Of a DNA stretch of 64,000 bases, positions 8,274 to 17,041 are shown one piece after another. The DNA is from Streptomyces davaonensis JCM 4913 (lineage in GTDB: Bacteria; Actinomycetota; Actinomycetes; Streptomycetales; Streptomycetaceae): the NCBI RefSeq assembly GCF_000349325.1, contig NC_020504.1:1584053-1648052 (forward strand), in the 5' to 3' direction. The position numbers and the translations under genes are program-made. Each line of letters opens with the position of its first letter. Positions within the stretch are counted from its first letter, which is position 1. The notes under the pieces are model-generated. The model searched no databases and had not been told where the DNA came from. It saw only the letters and a program-made list of their open reading frames with translations.

Positions 8274-8678
8274 ATGGAGCTGCGCAGTGTCGAAGAGCTG
8301 ATGGATCTGCTGTACGCCTGCCGGGGCGGGCACGCGCTGCGCACCGCCGCGCTGTTGCGCCGCAGCCGCCCCGCCGACAAGGAACTCCAGGTGGCGGGCC
8401 TGGTCCAGGCCATCGGCCCGCTGCTCAGGCCCGGCGACCGCTCCGCCCAGCCGGACTGCGCGGCAAACGCCGTACGCCCGCTGCTCGGCGAGCGCGTGGC
8501 CCACCTGGTCCGCGCCAACGGCCACCCCGCCGCCCCCTTGGACGAGGACCTGCTACGGCTGCGGCAGGCCGGCGAGGAGGGCCGCGACGCCGCCTTCGAC
8601 GCCGGCGTCCTGGAGGACTGGCGCACCGTACTGGAACTCCTCGCGGCCCGGAACTCCCGCCTGGGGGCTGTCGACTGA
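8274..8678 (+). CDS. Hypothetical cytoplasmic protein, 134 residues
   Basis: The start ATG follows GGGAGGACTGGCGC, a good ribosome-binding site. The product is a soluble, mostly helical protein: MELRSVEELMDLLYACRGGHALRTAALLRR, then KELQVAGLVQAIGPLLRPG and a helical C-terminal half. The front half, with the His-Ala pattern and KELQVAGLVQ, is reminiscent of HD-domain or phosphohydrolase-like proteins, but no complete HD motif can be seen, so I leave the function open. It is 25 bp upstream of the SDR gene on the same strand and may form a two-gene operon with it. Confidence 0.7.
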   Translation: MELRSVEELMDLLYACRGGHALRTAALLRRSRPADKELQVAGLVQAIGPLLRPGDRSAQPDCAANAVRPLLGERVAHLVRANGHPAAPLDEDLLRLRQAGEEGRDAAFDAGVLEDWRTVLELLAARNSRLGAVD

Positions 8679-8703
8679 CGGACCGTCATGAGACGGTACG
8701 CCG

Positions 8704-9513
8704 ATGACGCCGCCGTACGGACTCAAGGGCAGGGCCGCCATCGTCACCGGCGCGACCCGGGGTATCGGCCTGGCCGTCGCCCGAGCGCTGACGGAGGCGG
8801 GGGCACGGGTGTGCGTGACGGCGAGGAACGCACAGGAAGTGGAACGCACGGCGGCGGCCCTGGGCGGCAGCGGCCTACCCGGCGACGTGTCCGACCCCGC
8901 CCACCTCCACGCCCTGACCGACCTCTGCGTAGCCGAATTCGGCCGCCTGGACATCGTCGTCAACAACGCGGCGACCAACCGCCCCTACGGCCCCCTGATG
9001 ACCGTGGACCCCCTCGACTGGCGCACCGCCTTCACGGTGAACGTCGAGGCACCCCTGCGCCTGACCCAGCACGCCTGGCGGGCCTGGATGCGCGACCACG
9101 GCGGCGCGGTCGTCAACATCTGCACGGAGGGCGCCGACCACGTGGGCCCGAACACCGGCACCTACGGCACGACCAAGTCCGCCCTCCTCCACCTCACCCG
9201 CCAACTCGCAGGCGAACTGGCCCCGAAGGTCCGCGTCAACTCGGTCTCCCCCGGCCTGATCCGCACCGAAATGGCCCGCTTCGTCTGGCAGCACGCCGAG
9301 CAACAGATCACCGACACCATGCCCCTGGGCCGCATCGGCGACCCCGAGGACATCGCCCGAGCCGTCGCCTGGCTCGCCTCGGACGCGGCCCAATGGGTCA
9401 CGGGCGCCGATCTGGTGGTGGACGGGGGGACGCGGGTGCGGGCGGCCCAGTCGGCACGGGGCAGCGCCGTACAGGCCGCGCTCCGCTCCCGAACCCCCGG
9501 TGACCTGCCGTGA
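8704..9513 (+). CDS. Short-chain dehydrogenase/reductase (SDR)
   Basis: A 269-residue classical SDR. The NAD(P)-binding glycine motif is TGATRGIG (residues 15-22), the NNAAT motif begins at 87, the structural Asn is Asn113 and the catalytic pair is Tyr154-Lys158 in YGTTK. The position 13 residues before the Tyr, normally Ser, is Thr141 (NICTEG). The C-terminal LGRIGDPEDIARAVAWLASDAAQWVTGADLVVDGG is typical. It presumably reduces a carbonyl or oxidises an alcohol; substrate unknown. About 20 extra residues follow the canonical end. It converges on the membrane-protein gene at 9518 with 4 bp between stops. Confidence 0.92.
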   Translation: MTPPYGLKGRAAIVTGATRGIGLAVARALTEAGARVCVTARNAQEVERTAAALGGSGLPGDVSDPAHLHALTDLCVAEFGRLDIVVNNAATNRPYGPLMTVDPLDWRTAFTVNVEAPLRLTQHAWRAWMRDHGGAVVNICTEGADHVGPNTGTYGTTKSALLHLTRQLAGELAPKVRVNSVSPGLIRTEMARFVWQHAEQQITDTMPLGRIGDPEDIARAVAWLASDAAQWVTGADLVVDGGTRVRAAQSARGSAVQAALRSRTPGDLP

Positions 9514-9517
9514 CGCG

Positions 9518-10555
9518 TCAGAAGATGTCCCGCTCATCGATCCCCGCCGCCCTGAGCTGGGACCGGAACTCCTCGAACCGGCGGTCGCGCAGGGTGCGGA
9601 GCTCGTCCAGCGGAAGAGTGCAGCCGAGTTCGGTCAGCAGGTCGCCGAATTGCTGATCCGTCTCGATGGCATGCGGTACGCCCGTCCCGAAGGGGATGAC
9701 CTTGCTCGCGAACCGGCGGGTCATGTCGAGGCTGGCGTGATAGGCGCGGTAGGGGCGGGTCTTGGAGGAGAACTGAAGGTTCTCCGGGTACTCGGTGCCG
9801 TCGAGGTAGTACGTCAGGAACATCCCGCTGTCGAACATCTCGCACCGAAAGAACGGCAGGTCGCGGTGGAGGTAGACGGTGGTGGGCAGTGCCACGCGGA
9901 GATCGTGGAGGGCGGTGAGGGAGACGAAGACCCGACCTTGGAGCGTCGCGATGTCGTCGTCGACCCGCTGCTGGGTGGCCACCGCGCGCCGTTCGCGCAG
10001 CCGCATCACCACATGGGCCCGCAGACATTCCTCGGCACGCGGGTCGATGATGCAGAGCCTGATTTGATCCAGCCGGCGAAAGGCCCGCTTCTCGGCGCCC
10101 TGGCTCAACCGGAAGGTGGCGAACTCGGCGGCGCCGCCCTTGCTGTCGTAGCGCGTGGACGATTCGAGGAGGACCTGGAACGCCTCCCGGAAGGCCAGTT
10201 TCGGCACATCCGCCGATTCGAAGACCCCGCTCGGCAGGGATGCCTCGAAGCGCTCGCGGAACTGCGAGTGGGCCACGTCGATGGCATACCCGGCGAGTTC
10301 CTGGGCCTGTAAGCGCTGCCGGACCGGATCGAGGAACAGGGAGACCATGACGTAGATGAAGACCGAGGCGATCACCGACTCGCCGATGGCGGCCAGCGCC
10401 GTCGACCACTCTTCGTCCAGGTCGAAGAGCAGACCCCACAGGGTGAGCACCACGCCCACCACGGTCGCTCCGAGCATGACCAGCACCGCCCACAATCGGG
10501 CGTACTTGGCGAATATGCGAACGCCGTCGGGATTGCCCGCTGGGGAGAGGGTCAT
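9518..10555 (-). CDS. Two-TM membrane protein with large cytoplasmic domain, unknown function
   Basis: The 345-residue protein has two predicted membrane helices near the N-terminus (about 21-44 and 54-76), then a soluble C-terminal region of about 265 residues that I cannot place in a family. That region contains SSTRYDSKGGAAEF, LSQGAEKRAFRRLDQIRLCIIDP and FRCEMFDSGMFLTYYLDG, which vaguely recall phospholipase-D-like or sensor/effector domains, without a full HKD motif. Its ATG overlaps the TGA of the cupin-like gene (ATGA), so the two are translated as a coupled pair. Such two-gene membrane-plus-cytoplasmic units are seen in signalling and defence cassettes; that is inference only. Confidence 0.75.
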   Translation of the reverse strand: MTLSPAGNPDGVRIFAKYARLWAVLVMLGATVVGVVLTLWGLLFDLDEEWSTALAAIGESVIASVFIYVMVSLFLDPVRQRLQAQELAGYAIDVAHSQFRERFEASLPSGVFESADVPKLAFREAFQVLLESSTRYDSKGGAAEFATFRLSQGAEKRAFRRLDQIRLCIIDPRAEECLRAHVVMRLRERRAVATQQRVDDDIATLQGRVFVSLTALHDLRVALPTTVYLHRDLPFFRCEMFDSGMFLTYYLDGTEYPENLQFSSKTRPYRAYHASLDMTRRFASKVIPFGTGVPHAIETDQQFGDLLTELGCTLPLDELRTLRDRRFEEFRSQLRAAGIDERDIF

Positions 10556-11232
10556 GTCACCAGTCTTTCTGCCACCAGTTCCATGAGGTCGGCGATGTCG
10601 TCGCCGCCGAGCCGGGTGACGGCCGTGGTGGCGGCGCGTTGCGTGCGGTGCTCGGCGGGGATGACCGTCGTGGTACCTGTGAGGTCGCGGCCCTGCAGGA
10701 CGACGGTGACGACGGGGTGTCGGCCATCGGGGTCGGCGCGATGAAGTACGCGATGGTCGAGCATGTACGCCTGCCCGGCTTCACGCCGGATGGTGCGCGT
10801 GACGCGGACCCGCCCCACGCCGTCGGGCGCGTAGTGGTAGGTGCCCGACGCGTCTTTCGACAGCCGGTGGACGGGCGTGTCGCCCTGGTCCCGCTCAAGG
10901 TCGAACCGCGTTTCGAGCAGGGTGCCGGAGGCGACGAAGGAGGCGAAGTTCCAACGGTGGTTGTGCGCGTCGGACGGCGGGACGGGCCGGTCCCACACGT
11001 GCACGCGCAGGGACCAAGAGTCGGCGCCAGGAGACATCAGCTTCATCTTGTAGAACCCGTTCGGATGCCGATAGCACAGCGTGTCGGCCAACGAGGCCCG
11101 TTCTTTTGCCGAGATCAGCAGATGTTCGCGCAGCCGACCACTGTCGCAGACGGCGGAGAGGGTGGGTTCCAGATCGTTCGAGCCCGACACCTCGGCGTCG
11201 ATGAATGCGAGCAAATCAGCCATACCCGGCAT
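10552..11232 (-). CDS. Cupin-like metal-site protein, first gene of an overlapping pair
   Basis: The product of up to 226 residues has a likely cupin metal site: His90 and His92 in AHNHRWNF, Glu107 in LLETRF and His164 in DHRVLHRAD, all in a beta-rich context. This matches the H-x-H...E...H order of cupin enzymes such as cysteine-dioxygenase-like proteins. It has no signal peptide. The start may be the ATG at 11232 or the one at 11223 (MADLLAFIDAEV); neither has a strong ribosome-binding site. It overlaps the downstream two-TM gene by 4 bp. Enzyme activity and substrate unknown. Confidence 0.75.
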   Translation of the reverse strand: MPGMADLLAFIDAEVSGSNDLEPTLSAVCDSGRLREHLLISAKERASLADTLCYRHPNGFYKMKLMSPGADSWSLRVHVWDRPVPPSDAHNHRWNFASFVASGTLLETRFDLERDQGDTPVHRLSKDASGTYHYAPDGVGRVRVTRTIRREAGQAYMLDHRVLHRADPDGRHPVVTVVLQGRDLTGTTTVIPAEHRTQRAATTAVTRLGGDDIADLMELVAERLVT

Positions 11233-11414
11233 GCTATTTCCCGGCGTCCTGTGGGTGTTCGAACGATTCCCCAGGATGCCGTGTCGAATCGCGGTGCGGA
11301 CGAGTTTCGCGGATCAGGTGGTCGCGCTTCTCCGGAGCGGTCGCGTTGCTCCGGAATCCGAAGGTGGCGGGAAACAGCCCGGCTCACAAGGGCGCATGAC
11401 GGGAGCACACACAG

Positions 11415-11451
11415 CACGCGCGCACGGGGAGGGGCTCCCCGCACGCGCGTG
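11415..11451 (-). terminator. GC-rich hairpin after the zinc-ribbon SDR gene
   Basis: The arms at 11415-11431 and 11435-11451 pair over 17 bases with two mismatches around a 3-base loop. It lies 26 bp past the stop of the minus-strand gene ending at 11477, a terminator-like position. The poly-U run is absent, as is usual in this genus. Confidence 0.6.
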
Positions 11452-11476
11452 CGATGTCACTGGCCGTTCCGGCGGT

Positions 11477-12994
11477 CTACCACTTGCCCGGCGCGTAGTC
11501 CTTCATGAAGACGCCGTACAGGTCCTCGCCCACTTCGCCGCGGACGATCGGGTCGTAGACGCGGGCCGCGCCGTCGACCAGGTCGAGGGGGGCGTGGAAG
11601 CCCTCCTCGGCGAGGCGGAGCTTGTCGTAGTGGGGGCGTTCGTCGGTGATCCAGCCGGTGTCCACCGAGGTCATGAGGATGCCGTCGGACTGGAACATCT
11701 CCTGGGCGCTGGTCCGGGTCACCATGTTCATCGCGGCCTTGGCGGCGTTGGTGTTCGGGTGCCCCGCGCCCTTGTAGCCGCGGCCGAACACGCCCTCCAT
11801 GGCGGAGACGTTGACGACGTAGGCGCGGCCGGAGGACGCCTTGCGCGCCGCCTCCGCCATCACCGGGCGGAGCATGCTGATGAGGATGAACGGCGCCGTG
11901 TAGTTGCACAGCTGGGTTTCCAGCAGCTCCACCGGGGAGATCTGCTCGATGGTCTGCACCCAGGTGTTGGTGTCGACGACGTCGGGGACGAGGCCGCCCG
12001 CGTCGATGGCGGTGCCGTCGCGGTGCCGCTCCACGCTGGCGTTGCCGGCGACCAGCGCGAGGTCGGCCACCTTCTGCGCGTCCAGACCGGAGACACCGAG
12101 CGGCAGCGCGGTCAGTCCGTCGACCGCGCCGGAGTTGAAGGCGCCGATGACCTGGTGGGCGGGGAGTTCACCGGCGGGCAGCGGGGCGGACTCGCCCTCG
12201 ACCAGCGCGCCGTACGCCGACGGCAGCCGCCGTACCGTCTGGGTCGCGTTGTTGATCAGGATGTCCAGCGGGCCCGCCTCGGTCATCCGGTCGGCGAGCG
12301 CGACGGCCTGGGCCGGGTCGCGCAGGTCGATGCCGACGACCTCCAGGCGGTGGATCCAGTCCGCGGAGTCGTCCATGGCCTTGAAGCGGCGGATGGCGTC
12401 CTTCGGGAACCGCGTGGTGATCGTGGTGTGCGCGCCGTCGCGCAGCAGCCGCAGCGCGATGTACATGCCGATCTTGGCGCGCCCGCCGGTGAGCAGGGCC
12501 CGCTTGCCGCTGAGGTCGGCGCGGACGTCCCGCTTGGCGCGGTTCAGGGCGGCGCATTCCGGACAGAGCTGGTGGTAGAAGTAGTCGACTTCCACGTACC
12601 GGGCCTTGCAGGTGTAGCAGGAGCGCGGGCGCTGGAGTATCCCCGCGATCTTCCCCGCCTCGGTGACCGACGACGGCAGGATGCCTTCCGTCTCGTCGTC
12701 GATGCGCTGGGCGGACCCGGTCGCCGTCGCCTCGGTGACCGCCTTGTCGTGGGCGGTCTTGGCGGCCCGGCGCTCCTGGCGGCGGCGCTGCTTGACCGTG
12801 CGGTAGATGCCCGCGGTGGCCCGGCGCACGGCGATCGCGTCGGGGTGGTCGACCTCCAGCTGGTCGAGCTCCGCCAGCACACCGAGGCACACGGCCAGCC
12901 GCTCGGGGTCGATGCCGGGGCCGTGGACGACCTCTTCCGTGGTCGCCGTGCCTTCCTCTGTCACCGTCATCGCCGCTGCCGTTTCCCTGCTCAC
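11477..12994 (-). CDS. SDR-fold protein with N-terminal helical region and four-cysteine zinc-ribbon
   Basis: A 505-residue protein in three parts. Residues 1-110 are acidic then helical and basic (TVKQRRRQERRAAKTAHDK). Next comes a four-Cys module, CYTCK and CPEC about 17 residues apart, which should bind zinc. From about residue 165 there is a Rossmann SDR core with GKRALLTGGRAKIGMYIALRL, LDILINNATQT and VNVSAMEGVFGRGYKG. The Tyr-x3-Lys motif is not standard: the expected region reads HPNTNAAKAAM, with Asn in place of Tyr, so dehydrogenase activity is uncertain. It could act as a nucleotide-binding regulator. The GTG at 12994 has a weak ribosome-binding site; the ATG at 12970 is an alternative. 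Confidence 0.8.
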   Translation of the reverse strand: MSRETAAAMTVTEEGTATTEEVVHGPGIDPERLAVCLGVLAELDQLEVDHPDAIAVRRATAGIYRTVKQRRRQERRAAKTAHDKAVTEATATGSAQRIDDETEGILPSSVTEAGKIAGILQRPRSCYTCKARYVEVDYFYHQLCPECAALNRAKRDVRADLSGKRALLTGGRAKIGMYIALRLLRDGAHTTITTRFPKDAIRRFKAMDDSADWIHRLEVVGIDLRDPAQAVALADRMTEAGPLDILINNATQTVRRLPSAYGALVEGESAPLPAGELPAHQVIGAFNSGAVDGLTALPLGVSGLDAQKVADLALVAGNASVERHRDGTAIDAGGLVPDVVDTNTWVQTIEQISPVELLETQLCNYTAPFILISMLRPVMAEAARKASSGRAYVVNVSAMEGVFGRGYKGAGHPNTNAAKAAMNMVTRTSAQEMFQSDGILMTSVDTGWITDERPHYDKLRLAEEGFHAPLDLVDGAARVYDPIVRGEVGEDLYGVFMKDYAPGKW

Positions 12995-13075
12995 CCGTGC
13001 GGCCTGAGGACCGCGCCACCTTTCGAACGGGGAATTCTACGGAGCGCCGGGCGTAAGGGCCAAAATGCGGTCAGG

Positions 13076-14413
13076 TCAAGGGTCGCAGGCGGTGATCAGC
13101 GTCTCCACCTCGGCGGAGAACGCCGCGGCGAGCCGGTCGAGGTCCGGTACCGCCTCCGCATCGGCCACCAGGCCGTAGTGGACGGCGCCGCGGTAGGTCG
13201 AGACCGCGACCGCCAGGGACTGGCCGCGGGCCAGGGGCGCGTAGGGGAAGACCGCGGTGACCGGGTTGCCGCCGAGCTTCAGGCCGAGGCTGGGCAGCGG
13301 GACGCTGGTGACCAGGATGTCGAACCAGAGCCGGGCCGCCTGGCTGACGAGCGGGCCACCGAGGCGGTGGCCGAGCGCCGGGACATGGTCGGCGAGCAGG
13401 GCGACGGCGCCCGCCCCGCGGCCCGGGCCCGCGTCCTTGTTGCGGTCCATGGCCGCGCGGACGGTGCCCAGGCGGCGCACCGGGTCGGGGTCGTCGACGG
13501 GCAGCCGCATGAGGTACCCGGAGAGCCGGTTGCCCTGCGGGTGCGCGGTGCGCGGGCGGCGCTTGGACACGGGGATGAGGGCGCGCGGCGCGACGCCCTC
13601 GCTGCCGTCCCCGCGCTCGTCGAGCCAGCGCCGCAGCGCGCCGGCGACAACCGCGATCAGTACGTCGTTGACGGTGCCGCCGACGGCCTTGCGCACCCGG
13701 TGCACATCGTCGAGGTCGATGACGACTCCGGCGGTGCGCCGGGTGCCGCTGCCCTCGGAGGTGAGCGCCGCGGTGGTGCGCGCGCCCAGGGTCGATACGG
13801 CGACGGAGGCGCCGATGTCGAGGGCGCGGCCCACGTCGGACAGGGCGCCGCGGACCAGGCCGGGCAGCTTGCGCACGTCCGGCAGCAGCCCGCGCGCGGG
13901 CTCGGCCGGGCGGGGCCGGGGCTCGGGCAGGTCCATCGGGTCGAGGACGGCCGCGGCGAGGGTCAGCGCGCGCAGCCCGTCGGCCAGGGCGTGGTGGAAC
14001 TTGAACAGCACCGCGAAGGACACCCCGTCCGCGCCGGGCAGCACATGCGCCTCCCAGGGCGGCCGGCCGCGCTCCAGCGGTCGCTCCATGAGGCGTCCGG
14101 CGACCGTCTGGAAGTCGTCGGTCGGGGCGTGCAGCCGTACGTGGTCGAGCGGGTCGAAGTCCGCGGCGGGTTCCCGGGTGGCGCCGCCGAAGGCGAACGG
14201 CTGCCGGAAGCCGAGGGGCTGCCAGACGTCCCGGATGCGCATCCGCAGTCCGGGGACCGCCGCGGCGCGGGCCGCGAGCAGGTCGGCGGCGTGGGCCCCG
14301 GCCGTGGGCGAGTGCGCGGAGAAGACCCCGAGGGCACCGAGGTGCATCGGGTGCCGCTCGGACTCGATGTTCCAGAACGCCAGGTCGAGGGGGGCCAGCA
14401 GGTCAGATGTCAA
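13076..14413 (-). CDS. Wax ester synthase/diacylglycerol acyltransferase (WS/DGAT)
   Basis: A 445-residue protein with the WS/DGAT active-site motif HHALADG (His140, His141, Asp145, Gly146). It also shows PLDLAFWNIES at the front and the second conserved block around VNDVLIAVVAGALRRWL. These enzymes transfer acyl groups from acyl-CoA to diacylglycerol or fatty alcohol, forming storage triacylglycerol or wax ester at the membrane or lipid-body surface; Streptomyces store triacylglycerol. The frame opens with TTG at 14413, with GAGG 7 bp upstream, so I accept the TTG start. Upstream on the same strand is glgC, a carbon-storage gene of another type, but the 170-bp gap suggests separate transcription. 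Confidence 0.9.
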   Translation of the reverse strand: MTSDLLAPLDLAFWNIESERHPMHLGALGVFSAHSPTAGAHAADLLAARAAAVPGLRMRIRDVWQPLGFRQPFAFGGATREPAADFDPLDHVRLHAPTDDFQTVAGRLMERPLERGRPPWEAHVLPGADGVSFAVLFKFHHALADGLRALTLAAAVLDPMDLPEPRPRPAEPARGLLPDVRKLPGLVRGALSDVGRALDIGASVAVSTLGARTTAALTSEGSGTRRTAGVVIDLDDVHRVRKAVGGTVNDVLIAVVAGALRRWLDERGDGSEGVAPRALIPVSKRRPRTAHPQGNRLSGYLMRLPVDDPDPVRRLGTVRAAMDRNKDAGPGRGAGAVALLADHVPALGHRLGGPLVSQAARLWFDILVTSVPLPSLGLKLGGNPVTAVFPYAPLARGQSLAVAVSTYRGAVHYGLVADAEAVPDLDRLAAAFSAEVETLITACDP

Positions 14414-14583
14414 GGGCTTGCCTCGCGTCGACGACGGGTGGGCAAGCAGTCAATCGCCCCAGAGCGATTACGGTCAAGTACGATCAAGCTACGCACAGTT
14501 AACAGCAGATTAAGTCCAACCCCTTGGGTGCATCCCCCGCCTCTTCCGTCACAGAAGCAACAGGGATCACACCGAGCGCGAGG

Positions 14584-15804
14584 TCAGGACACCTGCTGCC
14601 CCTTCCCCAAGGCGATGACCCCGCCCTTGGAGACCGTGTACAGCTCGGTGTCCCGCTCCGGGTTGACGCCGATCGTCGCGCCCGGCGGCACTTCCACGTT
14701 CTTGTCCAGCACCGCCCCGCGCACGACCGCGCCCCGGCCTATGCGCACGTTGTCGTGCAGCACCGAGCCCTGGACCACCGCCCCGGGGTCGACCACCACC
14801 CCCGGCGAGAGCACGGACCGGGTGACCTGGCCGCGGATCAGACAGCCCGCGCTGATGATCGACTCCCCCGCGATGCCGCCCGCGCTGAACCGGGCCGGGG
14901 AGAGCTGGCCGGAGTGGGTGTAGATCGGCCACTGCCGGTTGTAGAGGTTGAAGGCGGGCCGCTCGGCGATCAGGTCCATGTGGGCGTCGTAGTACGCGTC
15001 CAGGGTGCCGACGTCCCGCCAGTACCCCCGGTCCCGGGTCGTCTCGCCGGGCACGTGGTTGGCGCTGAAGTCGTACAGCTGGGCCTCGCCCCGGTCGGTG
15101 AGCTGGGGCAGGATCGAGCCGCCCATGTCGTGCACGGAGGAGTCGTCCTCGGCGTCCCGCTGGAGCGCCTCGACGAGGGCCTTGGTGGTGAAGATGTAGT
15201 TGCCCATCGAGGCGAACACGGACTCGGGGTCGTCCGCGAGACCCGGCGGGTCGGCGGGCTTCTCCAGGAACCGCTCCACCGTCTGCCCGTCGGAGCCGGG
15301 GCTGATCACCCCGAAGGAGGAGGACTCGGTGCGCGGGACGCGGATCCCGGCCACGGTCACCCCCGCGCCGGACTCGATGTGCTGGGCGAGCATCTGCCGC
15401 GGGTCCATGCGGTACACGTGATCGGCGCCGAACACGGCGACGTACTCGGGGCGTTCGTCGTGGATCAGGTTCAGGGACTGGAGGATCGCGTCCGCGCTGC
15501 CCAGGTACCAGCGCGGGCCGAGGCGCTGCTGGGCCGGGACCGGGGTGACGTAGTTGCCGAGCAGGCTGGACATCCGCCAGGTGGTGGTGATGTGGCGGTC
15601 CAGCGAGTGCGACTTGTACTGCGTGAGCACGCAGATGCGCAGGATGTCGCCGTTGACGAGGTTGGACAGGACGAAGTCGACAAGGCGGTAGGTGCCGCCG
15701 AAGGTGACCGCTGGTTTCGCGCGGTCCGTGGTCAGGGGCATCAGGCGTTTGCCTTCTCCGCCCGCCAGCACGATTCCGAGCACCGAAGGTCCGCCACGAC
15801 GCAT
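14584..15804 (-). CDS. glgC: Glucose-1-phosphate adenylyltransferase (ADP-glucose pyrophosphorylase)
   Basis: The ATG at 15804 follows GAGGGGAGC, giving 406 residues, the usual length. The nucleotidyltransferase signature is clear: [17 protein letters not shown] near the N-terminus, [25 protein letters not shown]-like [20 protein letters not shown] and [10 protein letters not shown]. The C-terminal third is the left-handed beta-helix with hexapeptide repeats ([20 protein letters not shown]). The enzyme makes ADP-glucose from ATP and glucose-1-phosphate, the committed step of glycogen and maltose-1-phosphate synthesis. It lies 51 bp downstream of glgA on the same strand, so both steps are likely co-expressed. 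Confidence 0.97.
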   Translation of the reverse strand: MRRGGPSVLGIVLAGGEGKRLMPLTTDRAKPAVTFGGTYRLVDFVLSNLVNGDILRICVLTQYKSHSLDRHITTTWRMSSLLGNYVTPVPAQQRLGPRWYLGSADAILQSLNLIHDERPEYVAVFGADHVYRMDPRQMLAQHIESGAGVTVAGIRVPRTESSSFGVISPGSDGQTVERFLEKPADPPGLADDPESVFASMGNYIFTTKALVEALQRDAEDDSSVHDMGGSILPQLTDRGEAQLYDFSANHVPGETTRDRGYWRDVGTLDAYYDAHMDLIAERPAFNLYNRQWPIYTHSGQLSPARFSAGGIAGESIISAGCLIRGQVTRSVLSPGVVVDPGAVVQGSVLHDNVRIGRGAVVRGAVLDKNVEVPPGATIGVNPERDTELYTVSKGGVIALGKGQQVS

Positions 15805-15855
15805 GGCCGCTCCCCTCACCGTGGTTGATCCATGCCTGCCCCCGCGCACGGCCCG

Positions 15856-17007
15856 CTACGCCTGTTCGAGGATCTCCTCGTAGAGGCGAGCCGTGCGCCG
15901 CGCCACCGCGTCCCAGCCGAACTCCCCCACCGCGCGCTCCCGTCCGGCCTCACCCATCGAACGGGCGCCCTCCGGATCACCGAGGACGGAGTCCAGGGCC
16001 CGCGCGAGGGCGCCCTCGAAGTCGTCGTCCACCGGCACCAGAAGCCCCGTCTTGCCGTCCTCGACGACCTCGGGGATCCCGCCGACCTGGGAGGCCACGA
16101 CGGGAGTTCCGCAGGCCATCGCCTCCAGGTTGACGATGCCGAGCGGTTCGTACACCGAGGGGCAGACGAACACGGCGGCATGCGTGAGGAGTTGGATCAC
16201 CTCGGGCCGCGGCAGCATCTGCGGGATCCAGTGCACACCCGCGCGGACCCGGCTCAGCTCCTCGTACAGCTCGCGGAACTCGCGGTCGATCTCCGGGGTG
16301 TCCGGGGCTCCGGCGCACAGCACGACCTGGGCGGCCGGGTCGATGTCCCGTACCGCGCGCAGCAGATGGGGCACGCCCTTCTGGCGGGTGATCCGGCCGA
16401 CGAACAGCACGTACGGGCGGCTCCGGTCCAGGCCGATCCGGTCCAGGACGTCGGTGCCGTGATCAGGGCGGTACAGGCCGGTGTCGATGCCGTTGTGCAC
16501 CACTCGCACACGCGCCGGGTCGAGACCCGGGTAGCAGGCCAGGATGTCCTCGCGCATGGCACCCGACACGGCGATCACCGCGTCCGCGGCCTCGATCGCG
16601 GTGCGCTCGGCCCAGCTGGACAGGGCGTATCCGCCGCCGAGTTGCTCGGCCTTCCAGGGGCGCAGCGGCTCCAGGGAGTGCGCGGTCATCACATGCGGGA
16701 TGCCGTACAGCAGCTTGCCCAGGTGGCCGCCGAGATTGGCGTACCAGGTGTGGGAGTGGACGACTTCGCTGCCCTCCAGGGCGGCGGCCATCGCGAGGTC
16801 GACGGAGAAGGTGCGCAGCGCGTCGTTGGCGGTGTCGAGCGCGGTCCAGGGTCGGTGGCGCAGCACGCCCTCGGCGCGGCCCTCGCCCCAGCAGTGCACC
16901 TCCAGGTCGACCAGGGGCCTCAACTCCCGGGCGAGGAACTCCACATGCACACCAGCGCCGCCGTACACATCCGGCGGGTACTCCCGGGTCAGCAGTCCCA
17001 CTCGCAC
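15856..17007 (-). CDS. glgA: Actinobacterial glycogen synthase / maltose-1-phosphate synthase (GlgA/GlgM)
   Basis: I start at GTG 17007 (VRVGLLTREYPPDVYGG), preceded by GGGGG; this gives 383 residues. Two Rossmann domains of a GT-B glycosyltransferase are visible: REYPPDVYGGAGVHVEFLAREL at the front, then YVLFVGRITRQKGVPHLLRAV and the donor-binding VCPSVYEPLGIVNLEAMACGTPVV. This is the short actinobacterial form. Work on the mycobacterial orthologue shows that it can transfer glucose from ADP-glucose to glucose-1-phosphate, giving maltose-1-phosphate for the GlgE route; I infer the same here. It is paired with glgC. Confidence 0.94.
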   Translation of the reverse strand: MRVGLLTREYPPDVYGGAGVHVEFLARELRPLVDLEVHCWGEGRAEGVLRHRPWTALDTANDALRTFSVDLAMAAALEGSEVVHSHTWYANLGGHLGKLLYGIPHVMTAHSLEPLRPWKAEQLGGGYALSSWAERTAIEAADAVIAVSGAMREDILACYPGLDPARVRVVHNGIDTGLYRPDHGTDVLDRIGLDRSRPYVLFVGRITRQKGVPHLLRAVRDIDPAAQVVLCAGAPDTPEIDREFRELYEELSRVRAGVHWIPQMLPRPEVIQLLTHAAVFVCPSVYEPLGIVNLEAMACGTPVVASQVGGIPEVVEDGKTGLLVPVDDDFEGALARALDSVLGDPEGARSMGEAGRERAVGEFGWDAVARRTARLYEEILEQA

Positions 17008-17041
17008 CCGCAACCCCCTGTCTCGGCCGGTTCCCTCATGG

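Noticed and set aside
11081..14923. A 1280-codon open frame on the plus strand.
   Set aside because: It is antisense to the zinc-ribbon SDR and WS/DGAT genes and has only low-complexity sequence. It is a GC-frame artefact.
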